Shown one piece after another: positions 54,870 to 61,127 of a stretch of 61,127 nucleotides of DNA; within the stretch, counting starts at the first letter, position 1, and each line of letters opens with the position of its first letter. Both the position numbers and the translations under genes were made by a program. The DNA is taken from contig NZ_LMVC01000009.1 of assembly GCF_001510655.1 (NCBI RefSeq), forward strand, positions 1-61,127, given 5' to 3'. The notes beneath the pieces are model-generated. The model made no database searches and was not told where the DNA came from. It saw only the letters and a list, made by a program, of their open reading frames with translations. The DNA comes from Fictibacillus sp. FJAT-27399. GTDB lineage: Bacteria; Bacillota; Bacilli; Bacillales; Fictibacillaceae.

Positions 54870-55583
54870 ATGTCGGAGTTAATGGAAGTCTTTTTGAGGA
54901 CCTTGCTTGCCTTTGCCTTGTTTATAGCAATTGCCCGGCTGCTTGGAAAGCAAACTTTGTCGTATCTGACACTGAATCATTTTATAGCTGCTGCCACTCT
55001 TGGATCGATCACCGCTAACCTGGCATTTAATCTTAATATTGAGACATGGCATACAGTGCTCGCAATGATTACCTTCTTTGTTACCTCCATCCTCATTCTT
55101 TTTTGGACGGTAAAAAGCAGAAAGGCGCGCAGGTGGATATCGGGAGAACCGACAGTACTGATTGAAGACGGAACCATTTTGGAGAAAAACATGGGGAAAG
55201 CAAAATTTACGATTGATAACCTGAACCAGCTTCTTAGAGAGAAGGGGGTATTTGATATCAATGAGGTCCAATATGCTATCCTGGAAACAAACGGAGGCAT
55301 CTCTGTTCAAAAAAAGCCGCCATTCAGGATGCTTACGCGACAAGACATGGGTATTGCCTCCCAAAAGAATGACGCGAAGTTTCCTGTGGAGCTTATTATG
55401 GAAAAACAAGTTCTGACGCAAAACCTTATGCAGAATAATTTATCGGAAGCCTGGCTGCAGGAGGAGTTAAACAAGAAAAACCTCACCCTGTCAGAGGTTT
55501 ACTATGCGGTAAAAGGAACGAACGGCAACCTGTATTTTGACTGTTATAAAGACAAGCTGGAGGCTCCGATTGATAAGGAATAA
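54870..55583 (+). CDS. DUF421 (YetF-like) membrane protein
   Basis: 237 residues. Three membrane helices lie in the first ~80 residues, then the soluble DUF421 domain with GEPTVLIEDGTILEKNMGKA and EVQYAILETNGGISVQKK. The family is widespread in Bacillus, some members in spores; molecular function is unknown. ATG 54870 is five bases after GAAGGAGGG; ATG 54867 is too close. In Bacillus subtilis this place holds ybaJ, a methyltransferase gene, so the locus differs. Confidence 0.85.
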   Translation: MSELMEVFLRTLLAFALFIAIARLLGKQTLSYLTLNHFIAAATLGSITANLAFNLNIETWHTVLAMITFFVTSILILFWTVKSRKARRWISGEPTVLIEDGTILEKNMGKAKFTIDNLNQLLREKGVFDINEVQYAILETNGGISVQKKPPFRMLTRQDMGIASQKNDAKFPVELIMEKQVLTQNLMQNNLSEAWLQEELNKKNLTLSEVYYAVKGTNGNLYFDCYKDKLEAPIDKE

Positions 55584-55604
55584 CGGTTAAACAAGCGTTT
55601 AAGC

Positions 55605-55730
55605 TTTTGATCCGTCCAGCTTCAACTCCTAGAGACCCGTGTACTTCGGTCTTTGTCAGAAAACAAAAAGCGTTTTATGACAAAGCCCTCCAGTGCTTAT
55701 CGTCTCTAAACAGTCGTTTCAGCATCTCTT
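55605..55730 (+). repeat. Structured intergenic element, copy 4
   Basis: TAGAGAC (55630-55636) pairs with GTCTCTA (55702-55708). Inside, CTTTGTCA and TGACAAAG close a stem that continues AAAAC-AAAAAGC-GTTTT (55660-55676). It has the same 3' block TAAACAG as the other copies. A local AGACC/GGTCT pairing could compete with the outer stem. It lies between the DUF421 gene and ybaK. Confidence 0.7.
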
Positions 55731-55845
55731 TTTTCCCATCATTTACGCAGGATGATGCTTTACTCTTTTGCAAAAGATGTAGTTAAGGGTGAACCCATTA
55801 ATTATATAGATATGTAATTGGCGCATCTGCGCGGGAAGAGGAAAA

Positions 55846-56289
55846 ATGATGGCGATTGTAATTACAACATTTAGGGAGAAGCAGCGTACGAAAAAAGCGG
55901 AGTACGAAAGAAAAGTGCTAAGAGATCTTTCGCTAGGAAAGATCAAAAAGGAATTCCAAAGCCTTTATCAGCCCTTCTTTCAATATTCTTTGCTGTATCA
56001 GCAGGACATTGAAGACGCCTGCATTGATCTGGCGATTGATGCCTACTTGCTTGGGGCCGCGTACAGCCGGTTTGCGTATCACGGGGAATCGCTGGATGGC
56101 ATTAAGAAACGCAGCCAACAGGCTGAAAAGGAATTGACGGACAGCCTCTTTGAATATTGGCAGTTCTGGTGCTGGGGAACAGAACAGATGATGGAATCTC
56201 TATATATGTGCTGTGAAGTGTATATCCAGCATTGGTGGCTCGAAGGATACTGGAACGGAGAGAAAAGATACAGAATGAAGCTTCATTAA
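55846..56289 (+). CDS. ybaK: YbaK family protein (DUF2521)
   Basis: 147 residues, mostly helical, rich in aromatic residues at the C-terminus (YWQFWCWGTEQMMES, HWWLEGYW). It is found next to cwlD in Bacillus; function unknown. No signal peptide or membrane helix is obvious. ATG 55846 or 55849 can serve as start after GGGAAGAGG. Confidence 0.85.
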   Translation: MMAIVITTFREKQRTKKAEYERKVLRDLSLGKIKKEFQSLYQPFFQYSLLYQQDIEDACIDLAIDAYLLGAAYSRFAYHGESLDGIKKRSQQAEKELTDSLFEYWQFWCWGTEQMMESLYMCCEVYIQHWWLEGYWNGEKRYRMKLH

Positions 56290-56351
56290 GTTATATTCAT
56301 TATCTTGTCCCATATATATAGACATATATGACTGTTTATTAGGGGGCAAAA

Positions 56352-57065
56352 ATGAAGAAGCGGGTAAAGCAAGTTGCCTTTGCCTTAGGTTTTACACTTC
56401 TGCTATTTATCTTAACGTACCAGTTTACGGAAAATCGGTCTTGGAAATCGTGGAACCTGCCGCTATCAGGTAAGGTAATCGTGCTGGATCCAGGACACGG
56501 CGGAATGGATGGCGGGGCAGTCGGCAGTGACGGTGTACTGGAAAAGGATATCTCTTTGGACATATCGTTAAAACTGAGGGATTATTTGCAGGAATCCGGG
56601 GCTCTCGTGATAATGACGAGGGAAAGAGATAAGGATTTAAGCGGTAGAGACTCTGGGCGAATTCGGGCCCGGAAATGGGAAGATTTACGAAAACGAAAAG
56701 AAATCATCAATGGATCCAACGGGGACTTATATGTGAGCATTCATCTAAATGCTTTGCCCTCCAGCCGATGGAGAGGCGCACAAGTATTTTTTAATCCCGC
56801 AGACAAAAAAGGGGAAGCGGCCTCTAAATTTATTCAAAATGAACTTAAACGCAACCTTCAGAATACCAACCGGATTGCCAAATCTATTGATGGCATCTAT
56901 TTGATGCGGACGAGCAAACTGCCGGCAACATTGGTCGAGGTTGGCTTCTTGTCCAATCCGAATGAGCGGGAGCTGCTTAAAACCAAGTCCTATCAGCATA
57001 AGGTTTCGGCATCAGTTTACCAAGGCATCCTTCGTTATTATACAAAAGAAAAGATACCTGATTAA
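56352..57065 (+). CDS. cwlD: N-acetylmuramoyl-L-alanine amidase CwlD
   Basis: Sporulation amidase that, with PdaA, forms muramic delta-lactam in spore cortex, needed for germination. It has 237 residues: an N-terminal membrane anchor/signal helix (about 5-23), then an Amidase_3 domain with DPGHGGMDGGAVG, SIHLNALPS and LVEVGFLSNPNE holding the zinc and catalytic residues. GGGGG precedes the ATG. Confidence 0.95.
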   Translation: MKKRVKQVAFALGFTLLLFILTYQFTENRSWKSWNLPLSGKVIVLDPGHGGMDGGAVGSDGVLEKDISLDISLKLRDYLQESGALVIMTRERDKDLSGRDSGRIRARKWEDLRKRKEIINGSNGDLYVSIHLNALPSSRWRGAQVFFNPADKKGEAASKFIQNELKRNLQNTNRIAKSIDGIYLMRTSKLPATLVEVGFLSNPNERELLKTKSYQHKVSASVYQGILRYYTKEKIPD

Positions 57066-57094
57066 GGTGCGAGCCCTTCGGCTTGCACCTTTTA
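57066..57094 (+). terminator. Terminator after cwlD
   Basis: GGTGCGAGCC-CTTC-GGCTTGCACC followed by TTTTAG; a ten-pair stem with one G-U pair and a short T run. Confidence 0.78.
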
Positions 57095-57120
57095 GCTTAT
57101 GAGTCAACGCTTAAAGCCAT

Positions 57121-57132
57121 TTGTGCTATACT
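57121..57132 (+). promoter_or_regulatory. Extended -10 promoter of salA
   Basis: TTGTGCTATACT has the extended -10 form TGnTATACT, with only a weak -35 region (TCAACG) 17 bases upstream. It lies 40 bases before salA. Confidence 0.5.
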
Positions 57133-57172
57133 GAATATGAAATCGAATACATGCAAAGGAAGTGTCTTTACC

Positions 57173-58207
57173 ATGACAGAAGAGAAAGTAATTGAACTTT
57201 TATCTCATATTCAAGACCCTTTTTTACATAAAAGCCTGACAGAATCAGGGGCGATTCAAGAAATAAAAGTAAAGGAAAGCTACGTAAGCTTAAAAGTAGC
57301 TTTGCCTCAAACGGGAACACCTGAACAGATGATGCTTCAGCAGGAAATCGTTAATATTCTAAAAGGTGCTGGATTCGAATCAGTCGGCCTGAGGTTTGAA
57401 GAACGCAAACCCGCTCAGGGAACCCACAAGGCGGCACCTGGTGTACCGCCTTTGCTTGCCCCTGAAAGTAAGACAGAATTTATCGCGATTGCCAGCGGTA
57501 AAGGCGGAGTCGGAAAATCCACCGTATCCGTTAACCTTGCCGTTGCTCTTGCCCGTCTCGGCAAAAAAGTAGGATTGATCGATGCGGATATTTATGGGTT
57601 CAGTGTTCCGGATATGATGGGTATCACAGAACGGCCGAAAGTAGTTGGTGAAACCATACAGCCGGTTGAACGTTTCGGTGTAAAAGTCATTTCCATGGCC
57701 TTTTTCGTAGAGGACAATGCACCTGTTATCTGGCGCGGACCAATGCTCGGCAAGATGCTGATGAATTTCTTTAGTGAAGTAGAATGGGGAGAACTTGACT
57801 ACGTTTTGCTGGATCTGCCGCCGGGAACCGGAGATGTGGCCCTGGATGTTCATAAGATGCTGCCTAAATGCAAAGAAATCATTGTTACCACTCCGCATGC
57901 AACAGCAGCTTTCGTTGCGGCAAGAGCGGGAACAATGGCATTAAAAACCGATCATGAGATCATCGGTGTTATTGAAAATATGTCCTTTTTTGAGAGCCAG
58001 CTGACTGGAGAAAAAGAATATGTATTCGGTAAAGGCGGTGGAGAGCGCCTTTCAGAAGAACTCGGAATCCCAATGCTTGGCCAGCTTCCACTCGGCCAGC
58101 CTGATATTAACGAAGATGACTTTGCACCAAGTATCTATGCTGCGGATCATCGTCTTGGAAGAGCTTATGAAGACATCGCACAAAAGGTCATCGATCAGGT
58201 TAAATAA
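57173..58207 (+). CDS. salA: Mrp/NBP35-type ATPase SalA
   Basis: In Bacillus subtilis SalA represses scoC and so raises protease production; the Mrp family also carries iron-sulfur clusters. It has 344 residues: an N-terminal MIP18-like domain (1-80) and a ParA-like ATPase with SGKGGVGKST at 108-117. I see no CxxC pair near the C-terminus, so cluster binding is doubtful. ATG 57173 follows AAAGGAAG; the extension from 57083 contains the promoter. Confidence 0.92.
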   Translation: MTEEKVIELLSHIQDPFLHKSLTESGAIQEIKVKESYVSLKVALPQTGTPEQMMLQQEIVNILKGAGFESVGLRFEERKPAQGTHKAAPGVPPLLAPESKTEFIAIASGKGGVGKSTVSVNLAVALARLGKKVGLIDADIYGFSVPDMMGITERPKVVGETIQPVERFGVKVISMAFFVEDNAPVIWRGPMLGKMLMNFFSEVEWGELDYVLLDLPPGTGDVALDVHKMLPKCKEIIVTTPHATAAFVAARAGTMALKTDHEIIGVIENMSFFESQLTGEKEYVFGKGGGERLSEELGIPMLGQLPLGQPDINEDDFAPSIYAADHRLGRAYEDIAQKVIDQVK

Positions 58208-58208
58208 A

Positions 58209-58247
58209 ACAAAACCTCGTACTGAAATCCAGTACGAGGTTTTTTAA
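58209..58247. terminator. Bidirectional terminator between salA and gerD
   Basis: AAAACCTCGTACTG and CAGTACGAGGTTTT, 14 perfect pairs with A and T runs on both sides, serve the converging salA and gerD. Confidence 0.93.
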
Positions 58248-58250
58248 CGG

Positions 58251-58880
58251 TTATTGGCCGCCTCCGCCGCCTTGCTGATTCTGCTGCTGACCGCCTTGTT
58301 GTCCTTTTTTGGAGGTGGCCTGATCAATTTCGTCGTGTGCAGCTTTTTGCAGCATCTCAGCTAATTGAGCACGCACAATCGGGCTGTCGAAGGTTTCCAT
58401 CATGACTTTCTTTACTTCTTTTCGGTATTGAGGGGAATTGGCAAGGTCCAATAGTTCTTGTCCCATCTTGGGATCTTTCATAATGTTCATGATCTGTTGC
58501 TGATAAGAAGGGTCTTTCATTAGACCTTTCATTAACTTTTCGTGTTCTGGCTTCATGCTTTTTGCATAAGCCGCAGCAAATTTAGGATCCTTAAAGGCTT
58601 GTTTCCAAAATTGTTCGCCTTTGGGAGATAACAGTTCTTTCTCGATCGTCTGTTTAATTAATGCCTGATCAAGCAATAGCTGTTCCTTCATTTTTTCATC
58701 AGATAATACATCTTTAATGGCCTTTTTGCCGTCATCTGTTTTTAATATATCCACCAGCATCTTTTTGGTTGCATCATAATCGATGTTCTGGGAACTGCTT
58801 CCTTGTGCTTCATTTTGCGCACAGGCGCTTAGGGCAAAAAGAAGAAAACAGAAGAGACATGGGATCCACGTTTTTTTCAC
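58251..58880 (-). CDS. gerD: Spore germination lipoprotein GerD
   Basis: Inner-membrane lipoprotein that scaffolds germinant receptors into the germinosome. It has 209 residues: signal peptide with lipobox LSAC (Cys20), a long helical core (about 36-185) and a low-complexity Q/G tail (GGQQQNQQGGGGGQ). GTG start, with AAGGAG upstream on the minus strand. A forespore sigma-G promoter is expected; a GCATA upstream is suggestive but the -10 half is poor. Confidence 0.93.
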   Translation of the reverse strand: MKKTWIPCLFCFLLFALSACAQNEAQGSSSQNIDYDATKKMLVDILKTDDGKKAIKDVLSDEKMKEQLLLDQALIKQTIEKELLSPKGEQFWKQAFKDPKFAAAYAKSMKPEHEKLMKGLMKDPSYQQQIMNIMKDPKMGQELLDLANSPQYRKEVKKVMMETFDSPIVRAQLAEMLQKAAHDEIDQATSKKGQQGGQQQNQQGGGGGQ

Positions 58881-59030
58881 GTCTGCTCCTTCTCCTTTCT
58901 ATTAGGTCTTACCTTTAGGTTGGGTGTTTTGAGAAGATTTATGCAGAACAAATATAGGAAAACAGTATGGCTTTTTTGGGGTAGGATTGGTACAATCGAT
59001 AACGGTTACATTTGGATTGGAGGCAATCAC

Positions 59031-59642
59031 GTGAAGTCAAGAAACTGGGTCTTTTTATTTATTACTACGTTGCTCTTAGGAATTGGCTGCGCTATTGTGG
59101 CAGGTTTGATATCACAATTTCCGCAAAGCGGAGGTGTGAAAGAGTTTTTTATCTATATACTCGGTCTTGTTGGTTTTGGCGCATTGTTCAGTGTGTTCAG
59201 CCAAATGGGCTTTTTTGCGTACTTAACGGTTCACCGATTCGGTTTGGGAATATTTAAATCGCAATCCCTTTGGAATGGTGTACAGATCGTTCTTATTATT
59301 GTTGTTCTCTTTGACTTATTTTATCTGCGGTATACCGCGTTTCATAAAGCGGGACAAAGCCTTGCTTCATACAGCTTGATTCCAATCGGCGTGCTGCTTC
59401 TAGGGTTTGCGGTGGCTTATCTTAAACAAAAGCAAACCAACAAGGGAGCGTTTGTCCCAACGCTGTTTTTCATCATCGTGGTTACGACGATGGAGTGGGT
59501 CCCAGTTTTAAAAACAAACGCTCCAAGTGCCATGTGGATGGCATTTGCGGCTCTTGGTGCCTGCAATACTTATCAGATCTTAATGCTACACCGGCTCATC
59601 AATCAAAATACAGGAACAAAATCAAAAACTTCCGCTGTCTAG
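59031..59642 (+). CDS. kbaA: KinB signalling activator KbaA
   Basis: Membrane protein of 203 residues with about six hydrophobic helices; in Bacillus subtilis it is needed for the KinB branch of the sporulation phosphorelay. GTG 59031 is seven bases after GGAGG and matches family length; the extension to 58920 reads through leader. Confidence 0.92.
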   Translation: MKSRNWVFLFITTLLLGIGCAIVAGLISQFPQSGGVKEFFIYILGLVGFGALFSVFSQMGFFAYLTVHRFGLGIFKSQSLWNGVQIVLIIVVLFDLFYLRYTAFHKAGQSLASYSLIPIGVLLLGFAVAYLKQKQTNKGAFVPTLFFIIVVTTMEWVPVLKTNAPSAMWMAFAALGACNTYQILMLHRLINQNTGTKSKTSAV

Positions 59643-59657
59643 GCGGAAGTTTTTTTG
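59627..59657. terminator. Bidirectional terminator between kbaA and pdaB
   Basis: CTTCCGC and GCGGAAG form a seven-pair hairpin containing the kbaA stop, with T7 on one side and A5 on the other, so it can serve both converging genes. Confidence 0.87.
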
Positions 59658-59663
59658 TGAGAA

Positions 59664-60425
59664 TTAATGGACTTCCTGGCTTTGTGCCTGAGTGTTGGCA
59701 ATCATTTCACCAACGCTGACAAACGAATAACCTTCCGATTTTAATTTGCTGATAATTTCTGGCAGGGCTTTATGTGTCTGCTTGACTGAGTCAGAAGCAT
59801 GCAGGAGAAGGATATCTCCAGGTTTCACGTGACCAGTCGCATTTTGCACGATCTTTTCGACTCCGGGATTTTTCCAGTCTTTCGTATCGATGCTCCAATG
59901 CACAACAGAATGGTGAGTACCTTCTGAGACTTCAAGGACCCGTTTATCAAAATTGCCATTCGGCGGACGAAGGAGCGTCGTTGTTTTTCCGGAAACCTTT
60001 TTGATTTTTTCCTGTGCGATTAAGATGTCTCTTCGAATTCGGGGAACTTCCCAATCCGTATAGTTCTTATATTGATAACCGAGGCTGGCAATTTCGTGCC
60101 CATCTTTTACGATTCGTTCAATAATTTCAGGATGCCTTTCCGCCCAGGCGGCAGAAACAAAGAAGGTGCAATTTTTGATTCCTTGTTTTTTCAGTACGTT
60201 TAAGATAGGAATAGCTCTCTTGTCTCCCCAGCTGATATCAAACGTCAGCGCGACTTTGTTCCCTTTTTCTTCACCTTTATAGATTGCCCGGGGCCCATCT
60301 TTGGATGAAAAAACAGATAATTGCTCTTGTCCCATAAATGCAAGTGAAGCGGCAAAGAAGGCAGCAAACACAACGACCATATACTGCTTCACTTTCTTAC
60401 CGTTAACCACCATGAAAAATTTCAT
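59664..60425 (-). CDS. pdaB: Polysaccharide deacetylase family sporulation protein PdaB
   Basis: 253 residues: an N-terminal membrane/signal helix (about 13-32), then a NodB domain with TFDISWGD (catalytic Asp region) and LRPPNGNFD. The usual metal HxxxH is replaced by HEIASLGY, as in PdaB relatives, so activity is uncertain. It is needed to keep spores stable late in sporulation. The ribosome-binding site AGGGGGG lies upstream on the minus strand. Confidence 0.92.
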   Translation of the reverse strand: MKFFMVVNGKKVKQYMVVVFAAFFAASLAFMGQEQLSVFSSKDGPRAIYKGEEKGNKVALTFDISWGDKRAIPILNVLKKQGIKNCTFFVSAAWAERHPEIIERIVKDGHEIASLGYQYKNYTDWEVPRIRRDILIAQEKIKKVSGKTTTLLRPPNGNFDKRVLEVSEGTHHSVVHWSIDTKDWKNPGVEKIVQNATGHVKPGDILLLHASDSVKQTHKALPEIISKLKSEGYSFVSVGEMIANTQAQSQEVH

Positions 60426-60621
60426 ACCGTCCCCCCTAATCCTGTATATTGAGCTGATCCTTTTTCTTTTTCGTTTGCCAGAGCTGTCTGCCTAAGGAAA
60501 TATATATGACCAGTGAGGACAAGATAGACCACAGACAGGAAACGGCCTTTTATATACATAGAAAACAAGGGGGCGGGAACGATAGCTTAAAACAAACACT
60601 AAAGGAAGCTATGGTGGCGCA

Positions 60622-60840
60622 ATGATAGGCTTAATGATGAATCGCAGGGAAGCAAAGGAATTCGAATATCTTCTAAAAAAAGAAATGGAAGAGCTTTTGT
60701 TTGATCTGCAAGATGACAGGCTGGATAAGATAGTAAAATCCGCAATCGAAGAAAGGTACCAGGTTCTCTTTAAGCTCTTTGCCAGGCTGGCCGAACCTGC
60801 AGAATGCGCGCGTTTCTGCAGAAGAAAACAGAGCCAATAA
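60622..60840 (+). CDS. Small conserved protein of unknown function
   Basis: 72 residues, charged and helical (NRREAKEFEYLLKKEMEELL, then IVKSAIEERYQVLFKLFARL), with two cysteines near the end. I recall similar short proteins just upstream of rRNA operons in other bacilli, with no known role. Start is uncertain: ATG 60622, 60634 or 60637; the last gives MNRREAKEF, the usual start. It ends 42 bases before the first rRNA promoter. Confidence 0.7.
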   Translation: MIGLMMNRREAKEFEYLLKKEMEELLFDLQDDRLDKIVKSAIEERYQVLFKLFARLAEPAECARFCRRKQSQ

Positions 60841-60881
60841 CATGGCATAAAAGGATTCAAACACTTTTTTCAAATAAAGTG

Positions 60882-60911
60882 TTGACACTAAAAAGCGATA
60901 CGTGATATAGT
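60882..60911 (+). promoter_or_regulatory. rRNA operon promoter P1
   Basis: Perfect TTGACA (60882-60887), 18 bases, TATAGT (60906-60911), preceded by an A/T-rich stretch that may act as UP element. Confidence 0.88.
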
Positions 60912-60966
60912 ATTCCTTGTCGCCGCTGAGACGGTGATAAGCAACAAAATATCAACAAAATAATCG

Positions 60967-60996
60967 TTGACATGATGGTTGCAAAAATGTTAAAGT
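60967..60996 (+). promoter_or_regulatory. rRNA operon promoter P2
   Basis: Perfect TTGACA (60967-60972), 18 bases, TAAAGT (60991-60996). Tandem promoters 85 bases apart are usual for Bacillus rRNA operons. Confidence 0.85.
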
Positions 60997-61027
60997 ATAA
61001 AAGTCGCCAAAACGAGCGACACAAACT

Positions 61028-61040
61028 TGTTCTTTGAAAA
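61028..61040 (+). promoter_or_regulatory. rRNA leader boxA antitermination site
   Basis: TGTTCTTTGAAAA matches the Bacillus rRNA boxA, bound by NusB with S10 (rpsJ in this window). A small hairpin GTCGC/GCGAC (61003-61020) precedes it. Confidence 0.75.
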
Positions 61041-61114
61041 CCAAACAAAAGCCAGGTAAGTCAGGGATTTTACAATCCCATCAATTTTTAAACTTTAAGA
61101 GCTATATCAAACAC

Positions 61115-61127
61115 TTTATTGGAGAGT
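61115..61127 (+). rRNA. 16S rRNA, first 13 bases
   Basis: TTTATTGGAGAGT is the 5' start of Bacillus 16S rRNA (continues TTGATCCTGG in relatives). It is cut by the window edge and lies downstream of P1, P2 and boxA. Confidence 0.85.

Noticed and set aside
56290-56351. Sporulation sigma-E promoter before cwlD
   Set aside because: CATATATA resembles a -10 element, but this stretch is a simple AT palindrome and the -35 match and spacing are poor.
58881-58960. Sigma-G promoter for gerD on the minus strand
   Set aside because: A GCATA is present but the -10 half does not fit the consensus well enough to annotate.

Overview
The window is a Bacillaceae (Bacillus-like, low-GC Gram-positive, spore-forming) chromosome segment. 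Gene order follows the origin-proximal region of Bacillus subtilis from ctsR to pdaB almost gene for gene, and sporulation genes (sigH, cwlD, gerD, kbaA, pdaB) are present. I cannot fix the genus from the sequence alone. Both ends touch rRNA loci: a strong terminator and a deleted 5S rRNA copy lie at the left edge, and tandem rRNA promoters plus the first bases of a 16S gene lie at the right edge.

Layout. 1-1027: terminators, a 5S rRNA remnant, 21-bp periodic repeats and the ctsR promoters. 1028-9449: protein quality control and genome integrity (ctsR, mcsA, mcsB, clpC, radA, disA, yacL). 9514-12195: isoprenoid synthesis (ispD, ispF) and gltX. 12196-16570: a T-box-controlled cysteine unit (cysE, cysS) followed by RNA processing genes (mrnC, rlmB, rae1). 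16653-18665: sigH, rpmG, secE, nusG. 18838-34563: rplK/A/J/L, rsmC, rpoB, rpoC, rplGB and the str operon (rpsL, rpsG, fusA, tuf). 34935-49974: the S10/spc/alpha ribosomal super-operon, including secY, adk, map, a KOW protein, infA, rpoA and rplQ. 50361-54724: an energy-coupling-factor transporter core (ecfA1, ecfA2, ecfT), truA, rplM and rpsI. 54870-60840: a DUF421 membrane protein, ybaK, the sporulation set cwlD-salA-gerD-kbaA-pdaB, and a small gene of unknown function before the next rRNA operon.

The genes mostly serve gene expression: transcription core (rpoA, rpoB, rpoC, nusG, sigH), about 32 ribosomal proteins, initiation and elongation factors, two aminoacyl-tRNA synthetases, rRNA/tRNA/mRNA modification and turnover, and the Sec channel. 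Every recognised protein gene looks intact. Regulation visible in the sequence includes a CtsR heptad operator, a sigma-B-like promoter, a tRNA-Cys T-box, an L10-type attenuator leader, an L13-type leader and many intrinsic terminators.

The unusual material is in the gaps. (1) Four related multi-arm intergenic elements (near 12.7, 17.7, 21.45 and 55.65 kb) show compensatory stem changes and an invariant AAAAAGC loop. (2) Arrays with a strict 21-bp period occur at 144-185, 543-668 and, inverted, 12557-12660. (3) A 5S rRNA copy has lost about 17 internal bases. (4) Paired GTGCC/GGCAC palindromes lie before ecfA1. (5) About 320 bp of repeats separates the T-box from cysE. I see no CRISPR array, prophage, insertion sequence or defence system; the unexplained intergenic elements are the best candidates for something undescribed.
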